From: Branchiostoma lanceolatum
Taxonomy: Eukaryota > Chordata > Leptocardii > Amphioxiformes > Branchiostomatidae
Length of the DNA: 64,000 nt
Assembly: GCF_035083965.1 (NCBI RefSeq)
Contig: NC_089723.1
Coordinates: 2,604,001-2,668,000 of the forward strand
Direction of reading: 5' to 3'
A program made the translations under genes and the position numbers. Under the pieces are notes generated by a model. It was not told the DNA's origin. It searched no databases and was given only the letters and a program-made list of their open reading frames with translations. Below, one piece after another: positions 1 through 31,089 of this stretch (its first letter is position 1; every line of letters begins with the position of its first letter).

Positions 1-837
1 GGGTGGTCTGGGACAGTCTTAGGAACGGCGGGGTCCGCCTATGGCGTTGTCTCGTCCCGCCGCAACAGGTACATCCAGCCGCAATAGAGATGCCAGCCGT
101 TAATGTGTAGTCACTGGGTTAAACATTTAGGAAGCCAAGGCTAGGGCAAGGGGCAGGACTTTTTGGAGGATTCACCTGGAAAGCAAGGGGTCAGTTTCTG
201 GCCTGTGCACGTAGGCAGGTAGGCAGGCAGGATGTTTAGTAACAGAGAGATTCTGGTCCCAAAAGACGTTTTAAACACTGTGCCAGGTACAGGAAAATCA
301 GATCAATTCTTGCCTCTATGCCAGGCCACAACAGATCAAAAACAACAGCTGTTACGTTATTAGAGTACCAGTATAAAGGCGTTAGCCTGTCTGAAAGTCT
401 GGCTGCTGCAAGAAACAGATGAGCCTGGAGACAGATCTCCATCTTTACTGCTACCTTGTCCCCCCAACGACCCGGAGGTCAAGGGACTAGGTAGGTAGGT
501 ATAAAGGCGTTAAGAGATGCCAGTATTAACGGTTTAAGTCTAGTCGGTGAATATCTTTATTGTGTATGATTTGTTTTGGACAGACAAGGACGACTTCGCA
601 CTGCACTCATGTGTATGGTTTGGTGAGTACTAGTACTATATTTTTGTGTGCGTCAAAAGAAAAGTATGCGACGATAATCATAGAGACTCCTTTGCATTTC
701 CATCTTTGTATTACTTGCAAATTTACTAAGTATACTATGAGGCTACAGAATATATATCAATATTGTTTACCCTCTATATCACGCTCTGGGTGACCATTAG
801 TTTATCATTGCCATTTGTGTTTTTGCTTTTGCTGATT
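1..837. other. Left edge, no gene seen
   Basis: I see no coding exon here. Bases 170-233 hold a dispersed repeat that begins with a block like CTGGAAAGCAAGGGG and ends in an (AGGC)n run; a second copy is at 39318-39382. The short open frames have no recognisable protein features. Confidence 0.5.
170..233 (+). repeat. Dispersed repeat with (AGGC)n tail, copy 1
   Basis: About 60 bp match 39318-39382 almost base for base (GGAAAGCAAGGGG, then CAGTTTCTGGCCTG, then a GGCA-type tail). The simple tail suggests the 3' end of a retroposed element. The family is not recognised. Confidence 0.5.
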
Positions 838-1143
838 ACTTGCAGGTTCTATATTGCCATTTATTTTCAATTGGCTTCTCTTGAGTACTTGCGAGTTGAA
901 TATTGCCATTTATTTTCAATTCTGTTGAGTACTTGCGAGTTCCATATTGCCATTTATTTTCAATTGGCTTCTGTTGAGTACTTGCGAGTTCAATATTGCC
1001 ATTTAATTTCAATTCTGCTGATTAATTGCGAGTTCAATATTGCCATTTATTTTCAATTCTGCTGCTGATTACTTGCGAGTTCCATATTGCCATTTATTTT
1101 CAATTCTGCTGCTGATTACTTGCGAGTTCAATATTGCCATTTA
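838..1143. repeat. Minisatellite, unit about 55-60 bp
   Basis: Five to six imperfect tandem copies of a unit containing ACTTGCGAGTTC, ATATTGCCATTTA and TTTTCAATT. Copies differ by short internal insertions (CTGCTGCTGATT against CTGTTGAGT). The open frame across it is a by-product of the repeat. Confidence 0.85.
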
Positions 1144-1254
1144 CGTCATACCTGGGCCTGATACGTGTGATAATTTCCTGATATAACACGGGCTGCCATA
1201 TAATATTTCGAATGCATTTCGAGCGCGCCGGTTGCGCCGCCGCCAAAAATTCGA

Positions 1255-1735
1255 ATACCGGATTCAGAGGTTGGAATCAATGTTGTTACAGTTTTGAGTT
1301 CGAGGTTCTTTTATTCACAACGATGTATTTTTAAAAAGCCGACGTTTCGACGACTGTCTGTCATCTTCATCAGGGCAATACTGACTGGTTCACAGTGCAC
1401 TGAAGCTAGGTGTTACTGCTAAGAATGCAGTCCCAAACGTAAAGTATTGCTACATTAAAATATACTGTTAAGCAAAAATGGTGAGATGATGCGGTTCCAA
1501 ATGAAAATTATTGTTACATTAATAGATACGGTTATAAGCAGCAATGGTGAGATGATGCGGTTACAAATGTAAAATGTTGTCACATACTTGAATATTGTTA
1601 AGCAACAATAATGAACAATTGTCAATTGTTGAGAATGTGGTCTCAATTGTGACAGTCGTCGAAACGTCGGCTCTTGTGAAATACTTGGTTGTGGATGAAA
1701 GAACCTTGCTATTTAGTCATTCGCCAACCTGATGA
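1255..1735. mobile_element. Penelope-like terminal repeat with hammerhead-like core
   Basis: The two ends carry the same block in opposite orientation (GCCGACGTTTCGACGACTGT near 1338; its complement near 1650), each followed outwards by AT-rich sequence ending in GTTGTGGATGAAAGAACC or close to it. On the minus strand 1373-1344 reads CTGATGA, a 6 bp stem with loop AGACA, then GAAAC, as in a hammerhead ribozyme core. Penelope-like retroelements are known to carry such motifs in their terminal repeats. No reverse transcriptase is visible, so this is a non-autonomous or remnant copy. Confidence 0.5.
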
Positions 1736-2154
1736 AATTATTCACGGCAGTAACTATGTACTTTTGAATAAGGCAATTTGAAACGCTACATAGAGCCTTT
1801 TGCGTTTAGCATATTCTGATCAAAAGGCCACGAGGTGTAGTAGTAGGACAAACCATTATAGGTATGTTGTGTATGTATTTTTGCATCAGGAAGACACTAG
1901 CCTAAAGTCAGTGACCACTCACAGATGGTTTTTGTAGTTGTGTATTGATGTCTTGAAAAAATTAAAAACATCTGAATTTCGAAAATGTCGTCTTATTTGT
2001 ACTATTGCCTCCTTTAACGTGTAGCTCTCATTATTGTTGAGATAGCCCTAGAGAAGTACTATTTTTCGGACAAAATGTTAAAACGTTCTGAAACAGTCTG
2101 TTGGTACATGTTAACGTATAAACAGTCTACTGCAGTATTCCCTTATTAGTCTCG

Positions 2155-2378
2155 AGATCCATGATTTGCTGAGTAATCACTGGTTGTCCTCTACGACGTG
2201 ACGGTTATCGTCCACGACGATTGGCTGCTTATTTGACGTTACTACACCATCATGAGACCTTCCAGACGTTGATTGGTTGTCTTGGAAACATCACTGCTCG
2301 ACCGGTGATTACTTGCGCGCATGACGTCACTCAGCCGACATGATGTCTTCCGGCTAGTGATTGGTTGCACACGTGACG
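2155..2378 (-). repeat. Degenerate copies of the C2CD4-like 3' coding end
   Basis: Two to three imperfect copies of the last coding bases of exon 8 plus the stop and its flank (CATGAGAYC, CCAGACGTTGATTGG, TGACGTCACTC) lie directly beyond the stop codon at 2379-2381. Each retains a GATTGG and a TGACGTCA-like block. The array appears to have grown outwards from the end of the gene. Confidence 0.65.
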
Positions 2379-22521
<20,143 letters not shown>

Positions 22522-23239
22522 CCCGGAGGTTCTAATGATGATACGTGTGCAGAATATCCTTGTCTACTGCAGCGCAAGTGATCTCTAGGGTAGCAATCCT
22601 ACTTCTAGATCAGAACTAACGAAGGGCCGCTCCAATCCCGGCAGGTTGTTGCACGCCCGACTTGCACGTTACTGAATCAGCCTGTATGCAAAGGCGTCAA
22701 GCAGCGATATCCCGTTCACCGAACTCGCTGTCACCAATACGGAAATTAACGCTGTTATTTCTGCACAGCCTTTTATCCACGACAAGAATTTTTCAGTGAA
22801 GCTAAATTTGTTCCGGATGCATCCTCCTTACTATATCCTTCGGGCGTCATTCGAATTTCCTGTGATCACTTGTACGTGACCAAACCGCTATGCTATCCCT
22901 GTGCGCAGCATTCACACGTTTACAGGTCCTACTGAGGTGAACATCTCCTTGTTTCGCACCGTGAAGAGGCATGTTTATCCTAATACGGCGCCCCCATCAT
23001 TCGCAGCGTCACACTTTGAGAAGGTGGGAGAAACCGCAGTGCCGTCATGTTGGCGTCTCTAAATAGAGGATGGAAGTGAATCCGCGTGACGTCAATGGCG
23101 GGAACTGAAGCAGGGATCAAAGGTTGGCCAAAGCAGGACCCGCATTGAAGGATGATCTAATAGAGAAATTTAGACACTGTATTTGGCAGCATTGAATACA
23201 CAAATAGATTATATTTGATGCAGTTGCTTCTCCGCATAT
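22522..23239 (-). promoter_or_regulatory. Candidate 5' region of the C2CD4-like gene
   Basis: About 700 bp of mostly unique sequence directly upstream of the start codon. It contains CGTGACGTCAATGG at about 23086 (a CRE-like TGACGTCA) and CTCTATTTAG on the minus strand near 23063. No TATA box can be assigned, and transcription start is unknown. Confidence 0.3.
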
Positions 23240-23240
23240 T

Positions 23241-23318
<78 letters not shown>

Positions 23319-23518
23319 GACAGACAGGCAGACAAACACACACACACGCACGCACGCACACACACACACACACAGAGGAATGTACACACATAAATACACA
23401 CGCACGCACAAGAATGGACACACACACACACATGCACACACACACACATGCACACACACGCACACATGCATACACACACAGACACACACACACACACAGA
23501 AACAGACACTCACATCTG
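23240..23518. repeat. (CA)n microsatellite, about 270 bp
   Basis: A pure CA run to about 23313, then CA interrupted by CAGA, CGCA and CATG units. All long open frames here are repeat artefacts. Confidence 0.97.
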
Positions 23519-23689
23519 TGTGAGAGGAATGAGGAGAGAGAGAATAGTAGAAAGAGATGCAAGGAAGGTTAAAACTACACAGTAGCTTCCATAAGTGCTG
23601 TAAACCTTTTAGCTTTCCCTGTGAAACATTCTCAATAAATAGCTGTAAGGAAAGGTTGCAGTCAGATATGCAAAAAGCTAGGTTTGACA

Positions 23690-23800
23690 AGCCGTTCAGT
23701 GTAATACATTACCAGCTGCTACCGCGCAGCGTGCCTGCAAAGCTGGTGTATCACGCCGAAAGGCGGGTAAACCAGCTATGTAGATACAGATACAAAAGTG
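23690..23800 (+). repeat. Dispersed repeat ending in (GATACA)n, copy 2
   Basis: Matches 10205-10320 throughout (CAGTGTAATACATTACCAGC, GCGTGCCTGCAAAGCTGGTG, CGCCGAAAGGCGG, TAGATACAGATACA). Confidence 0.6.
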
Positions 23801-23865
23801 CTGTAAACCTTCTCCTTGAGACAGCGCCAACTTAATTTTCGGATCAATTGATAGAATGAACCAAG

Positions 23866-24120
23866 ATGCTCAAAACAACCGAGACGTGACAATCTGCCGT
23901 ACTCCACTATTGCTATAGTGCAAGAGACGTGTGTGGAAACTGATTACGAAATTATCTAATAAAATATCTGCATGCCGCCGTGCTCCTTCATGTGAAATGC
24001 CTACGGATAGGTCGGAGAGGGAATTATGAATAGATTCAAGGTCATGTGTTGGGCAAGAGCAAAACAATATTGCATCTAAGATTTAAGTAAAGGAAGTGGG
24101 CGAACATGATTCTGACCACC
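23866..24120. repeat. Dispersed repeat, copy of 16655-16920
   Basis: Shares AAAACAACCRAGACGTG, GTGTGTGGAAA, TGATTACGAAATTATC, AATAAAATAT, ACGGATAGGTC and ACATGATTCTGA in the same order. Unidentified family. Confidence 0.6.
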
Positions 24121-24244
24121 TTTCTTGAATTTGGTAATGGACCAACCTTCATGCAATACCTATCTTAGGTCCTTAGGTTATTTCTAGCTATTTATTCGAA
24201 TTCCTTACTGAATACCAAATACCGTAGACTACCAAACTCAATTC

Positions 24245-24775
24245 CAAAGTCAAAGAAAAAGATGTGAAAGAACCAAAATGAAGAATCTATTGTTCGGTAT
24301 ACCATACTCTGTATGTTAAATTTTATTTATCCTTCCTGACCACGTAGACGAAGGCAACTCTTTATTTAACAAGCTGCTAGGGAGCCCAAACCAACACCAC
24401 GTCTTTATTACACCACAAGCTATCTGCCACCAAAAAATCAAGACCATAGCATGTCCAGGTCAAGAGATACAAAAATGGAAATTCTGCTGCAGTACCAAGG
24501 TCACATACCAGGGGGCCCAAAATAGACCTTGAGTTTCGGCTTCACAACACCTGCCCACATACCAAATATCATCGTAACCCATCAAGAGGTTCTTGAGTTA
24601 TGCTGACTGGAGTGGTGCGGAAACACCAACAAACAAACAGACACACAGACACACCCAAAACTATATCTCCATTTTTCATGGAGATAACAATTTTTTTTAT
24701 TTGCACGCTCGCATCAGTTTTGGGGATCCCAGAGGATGTCATCCATACAATTAAATCAACATGGCCTAAGGCCCT
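24245..24775 (+). mobile_element. MITE, CATGTTGATTTGAT family, copy 1, interrupted
   Basis: GTGAAAGAACCAAAATGAAG, TTCGGTATACCA and the right end GGATGTCATCCATACAATTA with AATCAACATGGCCTAAGG match 30660-31045 and 61900-62231. A stretch of about 340 bp (24350-24690) with ACCAAATATCATCGTAACCC and a CAAACAGACACACAG run interrupts it. Confidence 0.6.
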
Positions 24776-24939
24776 AGAAGCACAGTACGCTAAAAAAAAA
24801 GAATTTTTTGATATAAAAACATTTTAAAAACAGGTATCAACATACTACTTTGTTAACTAGTTTATGAGGCTTCCCTGACCATCACTGGTAGAATGTTATA
24901 TTTTCTTCCATTCCGCCGTCAGTTCGTAAGATAACGGGC

Positions 24940-25735
24940 TCCGCGCTGAAATGAACAGGAACAAAGTCGAGGCCATCTGTGCCGTCGGGCGGTTTGGCCA
25001 ATTAGCCAGCTTAATTGTGCGCACACGGGCTGTGTAACGTTCGGCAAGGTCAAGCAAGGGGCCTAGTCTGTGAAAAGGTGAGCTAATCGGCGGGACCATC
25101 CCAAAATGTTCGAAATATTCACTCCAATAAAAAGGTGTGCACACGGTGTTTATAACGTACGGCAAGGTCAAGCAAGGAGCGAAGTCTGTGAAAAGGTGAG
25201 CTAATCGCCGGGACCGTCTCAAAATGTTCGGAGTATTTACTCTTCAAAAAAGGTACGCACACGGTGTTTGTAACGTACGGCAAGGTCAAGCAAGGAGCGG
25301 AGTCTGTGAAAAGGTGAGCTAATCGGTGGACCATCCCAAAATGTTCGAAATATTCACTCCAATAAAAAGGTGTGCACACGGTGTTTATAACGTAAGGCAA
25401 GGTCTAGCAAGGAGCGAAGTCTATGAAAAGGTGTGCCAATCGGTGGGACCGTCCAAAAAGCTCTGAGTATTTACTCCAATAAAAAGGTGCGCACGCGGTG
25501 TTTGTAACGTACGGCAAGTTCAAGCAAGGAGCGAAGTCGGTGAAAAGGTGAGCTAATCGGCGGGACCGTCCAAGACGTTCTAAATATTTACTCCAAAAAA
25601 AGGTGCGCACGCGGTATCTGTAACGTTCAGCAAGGGCAAGCAAGGAGCCAAGTCGGTGAAAAGGTAAGCTAGTCGGCGGGACCGTCCAAAAATTTCGAAA
25701 TATTTACTCCAATAAAAAGAAAAAGCAACCATCCT
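24940..25735. repeat. Minisatellite, unit about 117 bp
   Basis: Six to seven copies of AAAAGGTGAGCTAATCGGCG, GGACCRTCC, CGAAATATTYACTCCAATAA, GGTGTTTRTAACGTACGGCA and AGGTCAAGCAAGGAGC. Spacing is regular (about 25073, 25190, 25308, 25425, 25543, 25660). Confidence 0.92.
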
Positions 25736-26402
25736 AAACTTTTGCAACGTGTGATGATTTTTTAATGGCCAGGCAAGTTGTCTTGGATGGGACCGGCGGC
25801 AACGTCTTTGGGTAGAGCCACGCCTCAAGCACGTTAAAAATCCCAACACTACAAAACCCCGAACACACCCTCCCTCGACCTCGACAAGCGAACATTCAAC
25901 ACTTACATCATTATGTTGTTCCACATATCAGGACACCAGTCCCTGTGTACTTGAGAGGATTCTCAAAATAAATCAGCTCTATTAGCTTATACAAGTTTAA
26001 TGTGTACTTTTAACACACATTATATTTGGTACACTGGATACAAAGGATCCCAAGCGGAAAGCGCAGCTTCAGAAGATGCATTAGTCATTATGTATCAGTT
26101 CTATTTCTTGCACAATGCGAGATGAAAGACCATCTTGAGAAATTGCTATGCTGACCCTAGGGCACTCCTTTTGAAGCGTGACTGTGTTTTCCCCAACGTT
26201 TAGGCATAATGAAAATTACAAATTAGGTTAATAATTTCCTGTTGAGCGGAAGTGAAGATAACAAAATTTACGATGAGTAGCTTGGCAATGCTTGGAGGTG
26301 TACAGTGCACATCAGATATGTATAAATAGATATGGGTAAGTAGAGGACTCCCTTAGCTTTCTGAGAAATCGACACTGAGCATGACTGCGCATATGACTAC
26401 GT

Positions 26403-26470
26403 GTTAAGCCTCCCTCTTACTGGACCCGCGGCACGCTGGCGGCGTCGCTGTGGCCGATCGAACTGTTGAC
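26403..26470. mobile_element. MITE, GCCCCCCTCTCACTGG family, truncated copy
   Basis: TTAAGCCTCCCTCTTACTGG, ACCCGCGGCACGCTGGCGGC, then GGCCGATCGAACTG. Only one end is kept, with a TTAA at its edge. Confidence 0.75.
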
Positions 26471-26572
26471 AAAGCACTATTTTTCTGTAGTATAGTTTTT
26501 GTTCAAAGAATTCAGTTCAACATTTTATTCAGTGAGAAATCAAATATATCTTTCATGTATTTTTTTATAGTT

Positions 26573-26640
26573 TTCACTCACTCACTCACTCACTCACTCA
26601 CTCACTCACTCACTCACTCACTCATTCATTCAATCAATTA
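26573..26640. repeat. (CACT)n microsatellite
   Basis: About 50 bp of CACT repeats followed by ATTC and AATC units. Confidence 0.93.
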
Positions 26641-27381
26641 ATATAGTTACATGTACTTTCCAATGGGTGTGGATTATCATCGAAGCCGCAACGTTTTATG
26701 TGTTTGATGTTGTTGTATGGTTTCTACCAGTGTTTAATTGTTACATGTATATGGTAATATAACTGAATAAAAAAAAAACTCTTTTTACACAATCAAGAGA
26801 TTTATATCACTCTTTGGACAAGGGAATGAGCCTTTATACATACCACATGTGGTGTATATAATTTCATCTGCGCTAAAAATTCAAGTAATTTTGTTTAATC
26901 TCAAGCTATCGTAGCTTCACTTCCATCATTCCATTAATCCACCATTTCAAACTACACCTACTTAAGATCACGGAAGCATTTTATATTCACAGACTGTTCC
27001 TAGACTTTATCAGTGACATAACACGCAAACTTAGAAACGTACCATGAAGGATGGAATCTGATACAATGTAGCAATTGTCTCGCTATTAGAGCCAATGTAT
27101 CAATCATAATGTATATTTTCCCCACGCGTATCTTTAAACGTACCCTGGAGCATCATTTGAGGTTCATTGTCATCACTAACTCTGATCGAGGAGGATGTTG
27201 AATTGAAAAATAAAGACTCCCTATCCGTCAAGATACGATACGGAGGAACATAATGTCGCCAGATTAACTGGAGAAGCAATTGGAACCTAATGCCACTAAT
27301 TCATCCCTATTATTTATCCCTATTATCTCTCTATGCGTCTATGCCATGTTCTTCTAGTTGACTCTACACCACATGTAAGGA
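26641..27381. other. No feature seen
   Basis: AT-rich sequence without recognisable exons, tandem repeats or inverted termini. I see nothing assignable. Confidence 0.4.
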
Positions 27382-27600
27382 CCCCATTCGGCGGCGATCG
27401 CGCTGCGCACTTGCTGCAACCTAAATCGGATTCGTGTAACCCTGGACTTCATAAATGGAATATCATGCAGAATATAAAAGTATGATTGAAAAGACAACAA
27501 AACACCCAAAGTGTAAAAATATGCGTTTTTATCTACGAAATTCGTTGAGCGCTCTGTTAAATTTCAGGTCACGGAGAGTGCGCGGCGAGAGCACCGTCTT
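27382..27600 (+). mobile_element. MITE, GCCCCCCTCTCACTGG family, diverged interior
   Basis: CTAAATCGGATTCGTGTAAC, GGAATATCATGCAGAATATA and GAAATTCGTTGAGCGCT follow the family interior at about 80 percent. The termini are hardly recognisable. The 120-codon frame starting in it is an artefact. Confidence 0.6.
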
Positions 27601-27614
27601 GGTGGAAATGGGTG

Positions 27615-27817
27615 TTATGCCTCGGTCCTATTTCCAATCCGGGGCATGGCTGGGCTATTTGAGAAAACGAAAAAAAAATGCATATCAAGAAAATCACAAT
27701 ATATGGTTAGGAGTGATATTTTCTACGTTTCATATCTATTGTTGTCTTTTATATCATATTTTTCATTCTCACAAGCTGCCCGGCCGGGCCCTGATTGGAA
27801 ATAGGACCGAAGCATAA
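27615..27817. mobile_element. MITE with 25 bp inverted termini
   Basis: TTATGCCTCGGTCCTATTTC at 27615 and the complementary GAAATAGGACCGAAGCATAA at 27798-27817; one mismatch in 25 bp. The interior is AT-rich and non-coding. Single copy in this window. Confidence 0.8.
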
Positions 27818-28204
27818 GTTGTACAAACTGTCAATGCAAATCGCAGAACAAGCCCATCCACTTTTCAAGCACCAAGGCCAAAACCAAAATCCTAACCACA
27901 TACTTATAGTAATGAACATCACCTTGAAGACATTTTGACAGTTCCAACCAGCAATTTCCCCAGTAATAATTTATTCATGATGCACAAAGTGCACACTATT
28001 ACCGCCACATCGTCGTTTAATCACAGCTTGCCCCATTGCGGGGCGCCGTTTTTAAGCTTTGAAGAAGAATAGGGCGGCATTTCGCGAGTCATGTCGCATG
28101 AAATTTGTCTTGTCGAGGTTGTAATTTCAATGTCATTTACTCTCGTTTAGATGCAGTACCCATATTTTGCGTGGGTAGTCGTTCGCTGATGTGTCATTTG
28201 TACG

Positions 28205-28585
28205 GCACAGTTGCTAAGGGGCCCAAAACAATACTAGGGCCCGAAAATAGGATTTTTAAAGTCAATTTATTTAGCAATTTCTATACATGATTAGTTCAAA
28301 CAATACTATCGATATCACAATGTATAGCGACGTCCATGATGCAAAATACGACGTTGTTGTGATGTGAGAACTCACTGGAAATCGTCGCCGGGGTTTTTGT
28401 AGGCTCGCGAAACTAATAAGGGGATCATCGTGCGACTCATTTGGTTTTTGGTTTTAAAATGCTCAAAGTATGAGGTTATTACGCAAATGAGCTAAACAGT
28501 ATTAATAAATGTCACTACCGTAAAGATTTCAGAATTTTCCTTTTTCCATTTTTTTGGCCCTAATATTGCTTTGAGCCCCTTTACA
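28205..28585. mobile_element. MITE of the 5225-5592 family, inverted copy
   Basis: Full-length copy in opposite orientation: AAGGGGCCC, ACAATACTAGGGCCC, ATACATGATTAGTT, GACGTCCATGATGC, GGGGATCATCG, TGAGCTAAACAG, GGCCCTAATATTGCTTTGAG. Confidence 0.85.
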
Positions 28586-28801
28586 TGATAGGTGAATAAG
28601 GTACAACTACTTGGCACAACAGTGAAACGTAATTTACTCCATAGAGAAGCGAAACATCTGCCGAGGCTTCGTATCTTTTCTCTGCAGGCGTTCGGGAGTC
28701 TTCACCCATAACTGAAGACGGTTTGCCAGAGAAGCGAGGATTTCGGTATGCTATCAGGTCAAGATTCCTTCAAGGTTCTGAATCAAAACACCAAAGAATC
28801 G
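28586..28801. other. Possible upstream remnant of the Penelope-like element
   Basis: Sequence between the MITE and the GIY-YIG fragment. GAAGACGGTTTGCCAGAGAA and neighbours may belong to the reverse transcriptase region, but the frame is too damaged to tell. Confidence 0.25.
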
Positions 28802-28999
28802 TGTAATGAAACATACATTGGGGAGACGGAATGATCACTCAGGACCAGGTTCCTTGAACACAAACGTTCAAGTTCAACAACTTCGCAAGTGTCCCAACAC
28901 ATACATATAGAGTCACCTGGATACTCAGTCTAACTGGACAAAGTAAGAATCTTGGACACAGAGCCGGACTTTTTTGCAAGAGGAATAAAAGAAGTCAGA
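28802..28999 (+). pseudogene. Penelope-like element: GIY-YIG endonuclease fragment, dead
   Basis: A single frame of 66 codons reads CNETYIGETE, stop, SLRTRFLEHKRSSSTTSQVS, QHIHIESPGY, stop, then LDKVRILDTEPDFFARGIKE. YIGET, the RxxEHK motif, a His at the xHI position, and FxRxIKE are hallmarks of the endonuclease of Penelope-like retroelements. The two in-frame stops (TGA where CGA is usual, TAA where AAA is usual) mark it as inactive. Sequence resembling the terminal repeat of such elements follows at 29449-29520. Confidence 0.75.
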
Positions 29000-29448
29000 T
29001 TAGCATTTTTTTTATGTAAGAATATGCATTTGATCATTCATTCTTCAGGCCGTAAAATTTTCCCATCTACTTTTTGCGTGCATTTCTGCTACCTTTGCTC
29101 GTCTTCTAAGGGGCATCTTTTTCATTAGGCAAGATAATCTACTTTGATCGCATCTCGATGGTTCGTACCACTGACGCCCCCGCTATGCGTATCTAAAGAT
29201 AAAAGCCTTGGGTTACTACTCTCTAGTCTGTTAAGTAAGTTCCTAGTGTTTGAAATGTTGGCGGAAAAGACTAAGATATTTCCCCAGGCAGAGTAGAAAT
29301 GGCAAAATATCAGAAGTAAATGACGCTAATGGAGGGGTAGTCTCAAAACTTCGCGTGCTGCGACTGTTCGTTACCAAAGAGAAGAGACAGCCCTGCATCC
29401 AAATACTCAGGTCTCAGTTTTTTAACTAGAATAGTTTGAGTACATGGG

Positions 29449-29520
29449 CCCCCGAAGAAGGTGACAGACTGTTATCAAAACGTCGACTGTAAAACTACTC
29501 ATTGGTTGTGGATGAAAAAA
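29449..29520 (+). repeat. Penelope-type terminal repeat fragment
   Basis: CCCCGAAGAAGGTGACAGAC, TGTTATCAAAACGTCGACTG, ATTGGTTGTGGATGAAA. Same layout as at 1344-1373 and 1650-1690: stem GGTGAC with GTTATC, then AAAAC in place of GAAAC. Confidence 0.5.
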
Positions 29521-29917
29521 ATATGTTATTCTGTGTTTGACGCCGCATGGCACATCCTACATACACTTAACACACATACTCATTAGATATAATCTATATA
29601 GATACAGGCATAGATATCAACAGGCATTGAAATCAAGAAGTATCCACCAAGCACCCTACTCATCTCATCTTAGTCTAACTATTTGATTGTTGGGGCACCA
29701 CCGAAGATCTGGCAACTAGTTTTCTCCACCCTTCTCGGTTGTCTGTTTTTGTAAGTGTTTCACTTACTGTCATACCTGTCCATTCCTTGATGGGACCAAG
29801 TCATATGTCCATGTCATGGAACCAAGTCATATAACTCTTTAATTGAGTAGATTATGACTGCAAAAAATATCATATCATGAATGGAAAACAATATCCTTTA
29901 AATGGCAAGTGAGGCTT
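29521..29917. other. No feature seen
   Basis: Contains a short internal duplication (GACCAAGTCATAT and GAACCAAGTCATAT at 29788 and 29818). Nothing else is assignable. Confidence 0.4.
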
Positions 29918-30150
29918 TTTTATTTATTTATTTGTAAGACTCGTCCATAACAAAAATGGAGGGGAGACAAAACAGGTGATCTCTCACCTCTGCCAGTGGT
30001 CTCCACCTTAACAAGCAAAATACAACATATAAGAAATAAGAAAACTATACGAATTACCACCTTTAACAGTACTATCTTCAGTGAAAATATAAGCATATGA
30101 TTCATAACATATGTACAGAATAACAAAACCATATAATGACAGAAAATCAG
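29918..30150 (-). mobile_element. LINE-like 3' end, minus
   Basis: Inverse of 33236-33470: (TAAA)n tail at 29918, GGGAGACAAAACAGGTGATC, CATATAAGAAATAAGAAAAC, ACTGTTAAAG-type block, CAGAAAATCAGG. Two copies with a simple tail indicate a retroposed 3' end. Confidence 0.65.
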
Positions 30151-30659
30151 GACATTATCTATCGTGGCCTTGCGGCTATGCAGGTGGAACAGTTACCGAA
30201 ATATGTCCAAGTACATGGAGCGTCAGTAGCATAGACCTCTCTAAACCTGTTATGCAAGTGATTCAACAGCTGCCGTTTAAAGGCAAACATGTGTTATGGT
30301 TGAGAGACACTGTAACAGCTTCGCTGTTAACCAGTAACCAACTTGATATGCAGGACAGACCACAGCATGAACATGACATTTAGAAAACGAACTCATCAAA
30401 TTCAAAGTGACAAGAGATATCATTAAACCATGATTGTTTAACCCTAGCCCCAACTCATGACATTTACTCTGACGAATGGCTACATCCGTGGAGACCTTCA
30501 TAAGGCTATCGATCTTTTCCTGTCTGACTGAAGGATGTGATGTTGAAGGATTCCAGTTTGTGTCTCGCTGGCGACTTAAGTGGGATAAGCCTAAATGGCA
30601 TAGAACGGAAGGATTTTGTTTCGCTCTCTGTTCCCATCTCAAAGCCGTGTTCTTCGTAA

Positions 30660-31045
30660 GGCCATGTTGATTTGATTATATGGATGCCATCTGCGCACGC
30701 ATCAATTTTCATCCGCTTCCCAAAAAAAGAAAAGGTTTCGGCCATACTGTAAATCATAAAAAAGCAGCTGCAAAATTGAGAAATTACATGCTGTAAATTG
30801 CAGGAAAATATCTTGGAAAGAGAAAATGTCAAAGTCAAAATATAAATTTTGAAAGGAACAAAAATGAAGAATCTTTATTTCGGTATACCACGCTGTGTGT
30901 AAAGTTTTGTTAATCATTCCTGACCACGTTGGTTTCATATTGAAGTCACTTTGTTTTGCCAAACGTTTTTTTTTTTTGCACGCCCTCATCAGTCTTGGGG
31001 TTCCCGTAGGCGGTCACCCATTTGATTACATCAACATGCCTTGGC
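30660..31045 (+). mobile_element. MITE, CATGTTGATTTGAT family, copy 2
   Basis: Left end GGCCATGTTGATTTGATTAT, right end GATTACATCAACATGCC. Interior: GGCCATACTGTAAATC, ATGCTGTAAATT, AATGAAGAATC, TTCGGTATACCA, TCAGTCTTGGGGTTCCCG. Confidence 0.8.
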
Positions 31046-31089
31046 CTAATGTAGCTATGCGTATTCTTACGTTAGGAATTGGATGATGG

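Noticed and set aside
23157..23690. Frame of 177 codons rich in Cys/Val
   Set aside because: Translation of a CA microsatellite.
27455..27817. Plus-strand frame of 120 codons
   Set aside because: Runs across two adjacent MITE-like elements.
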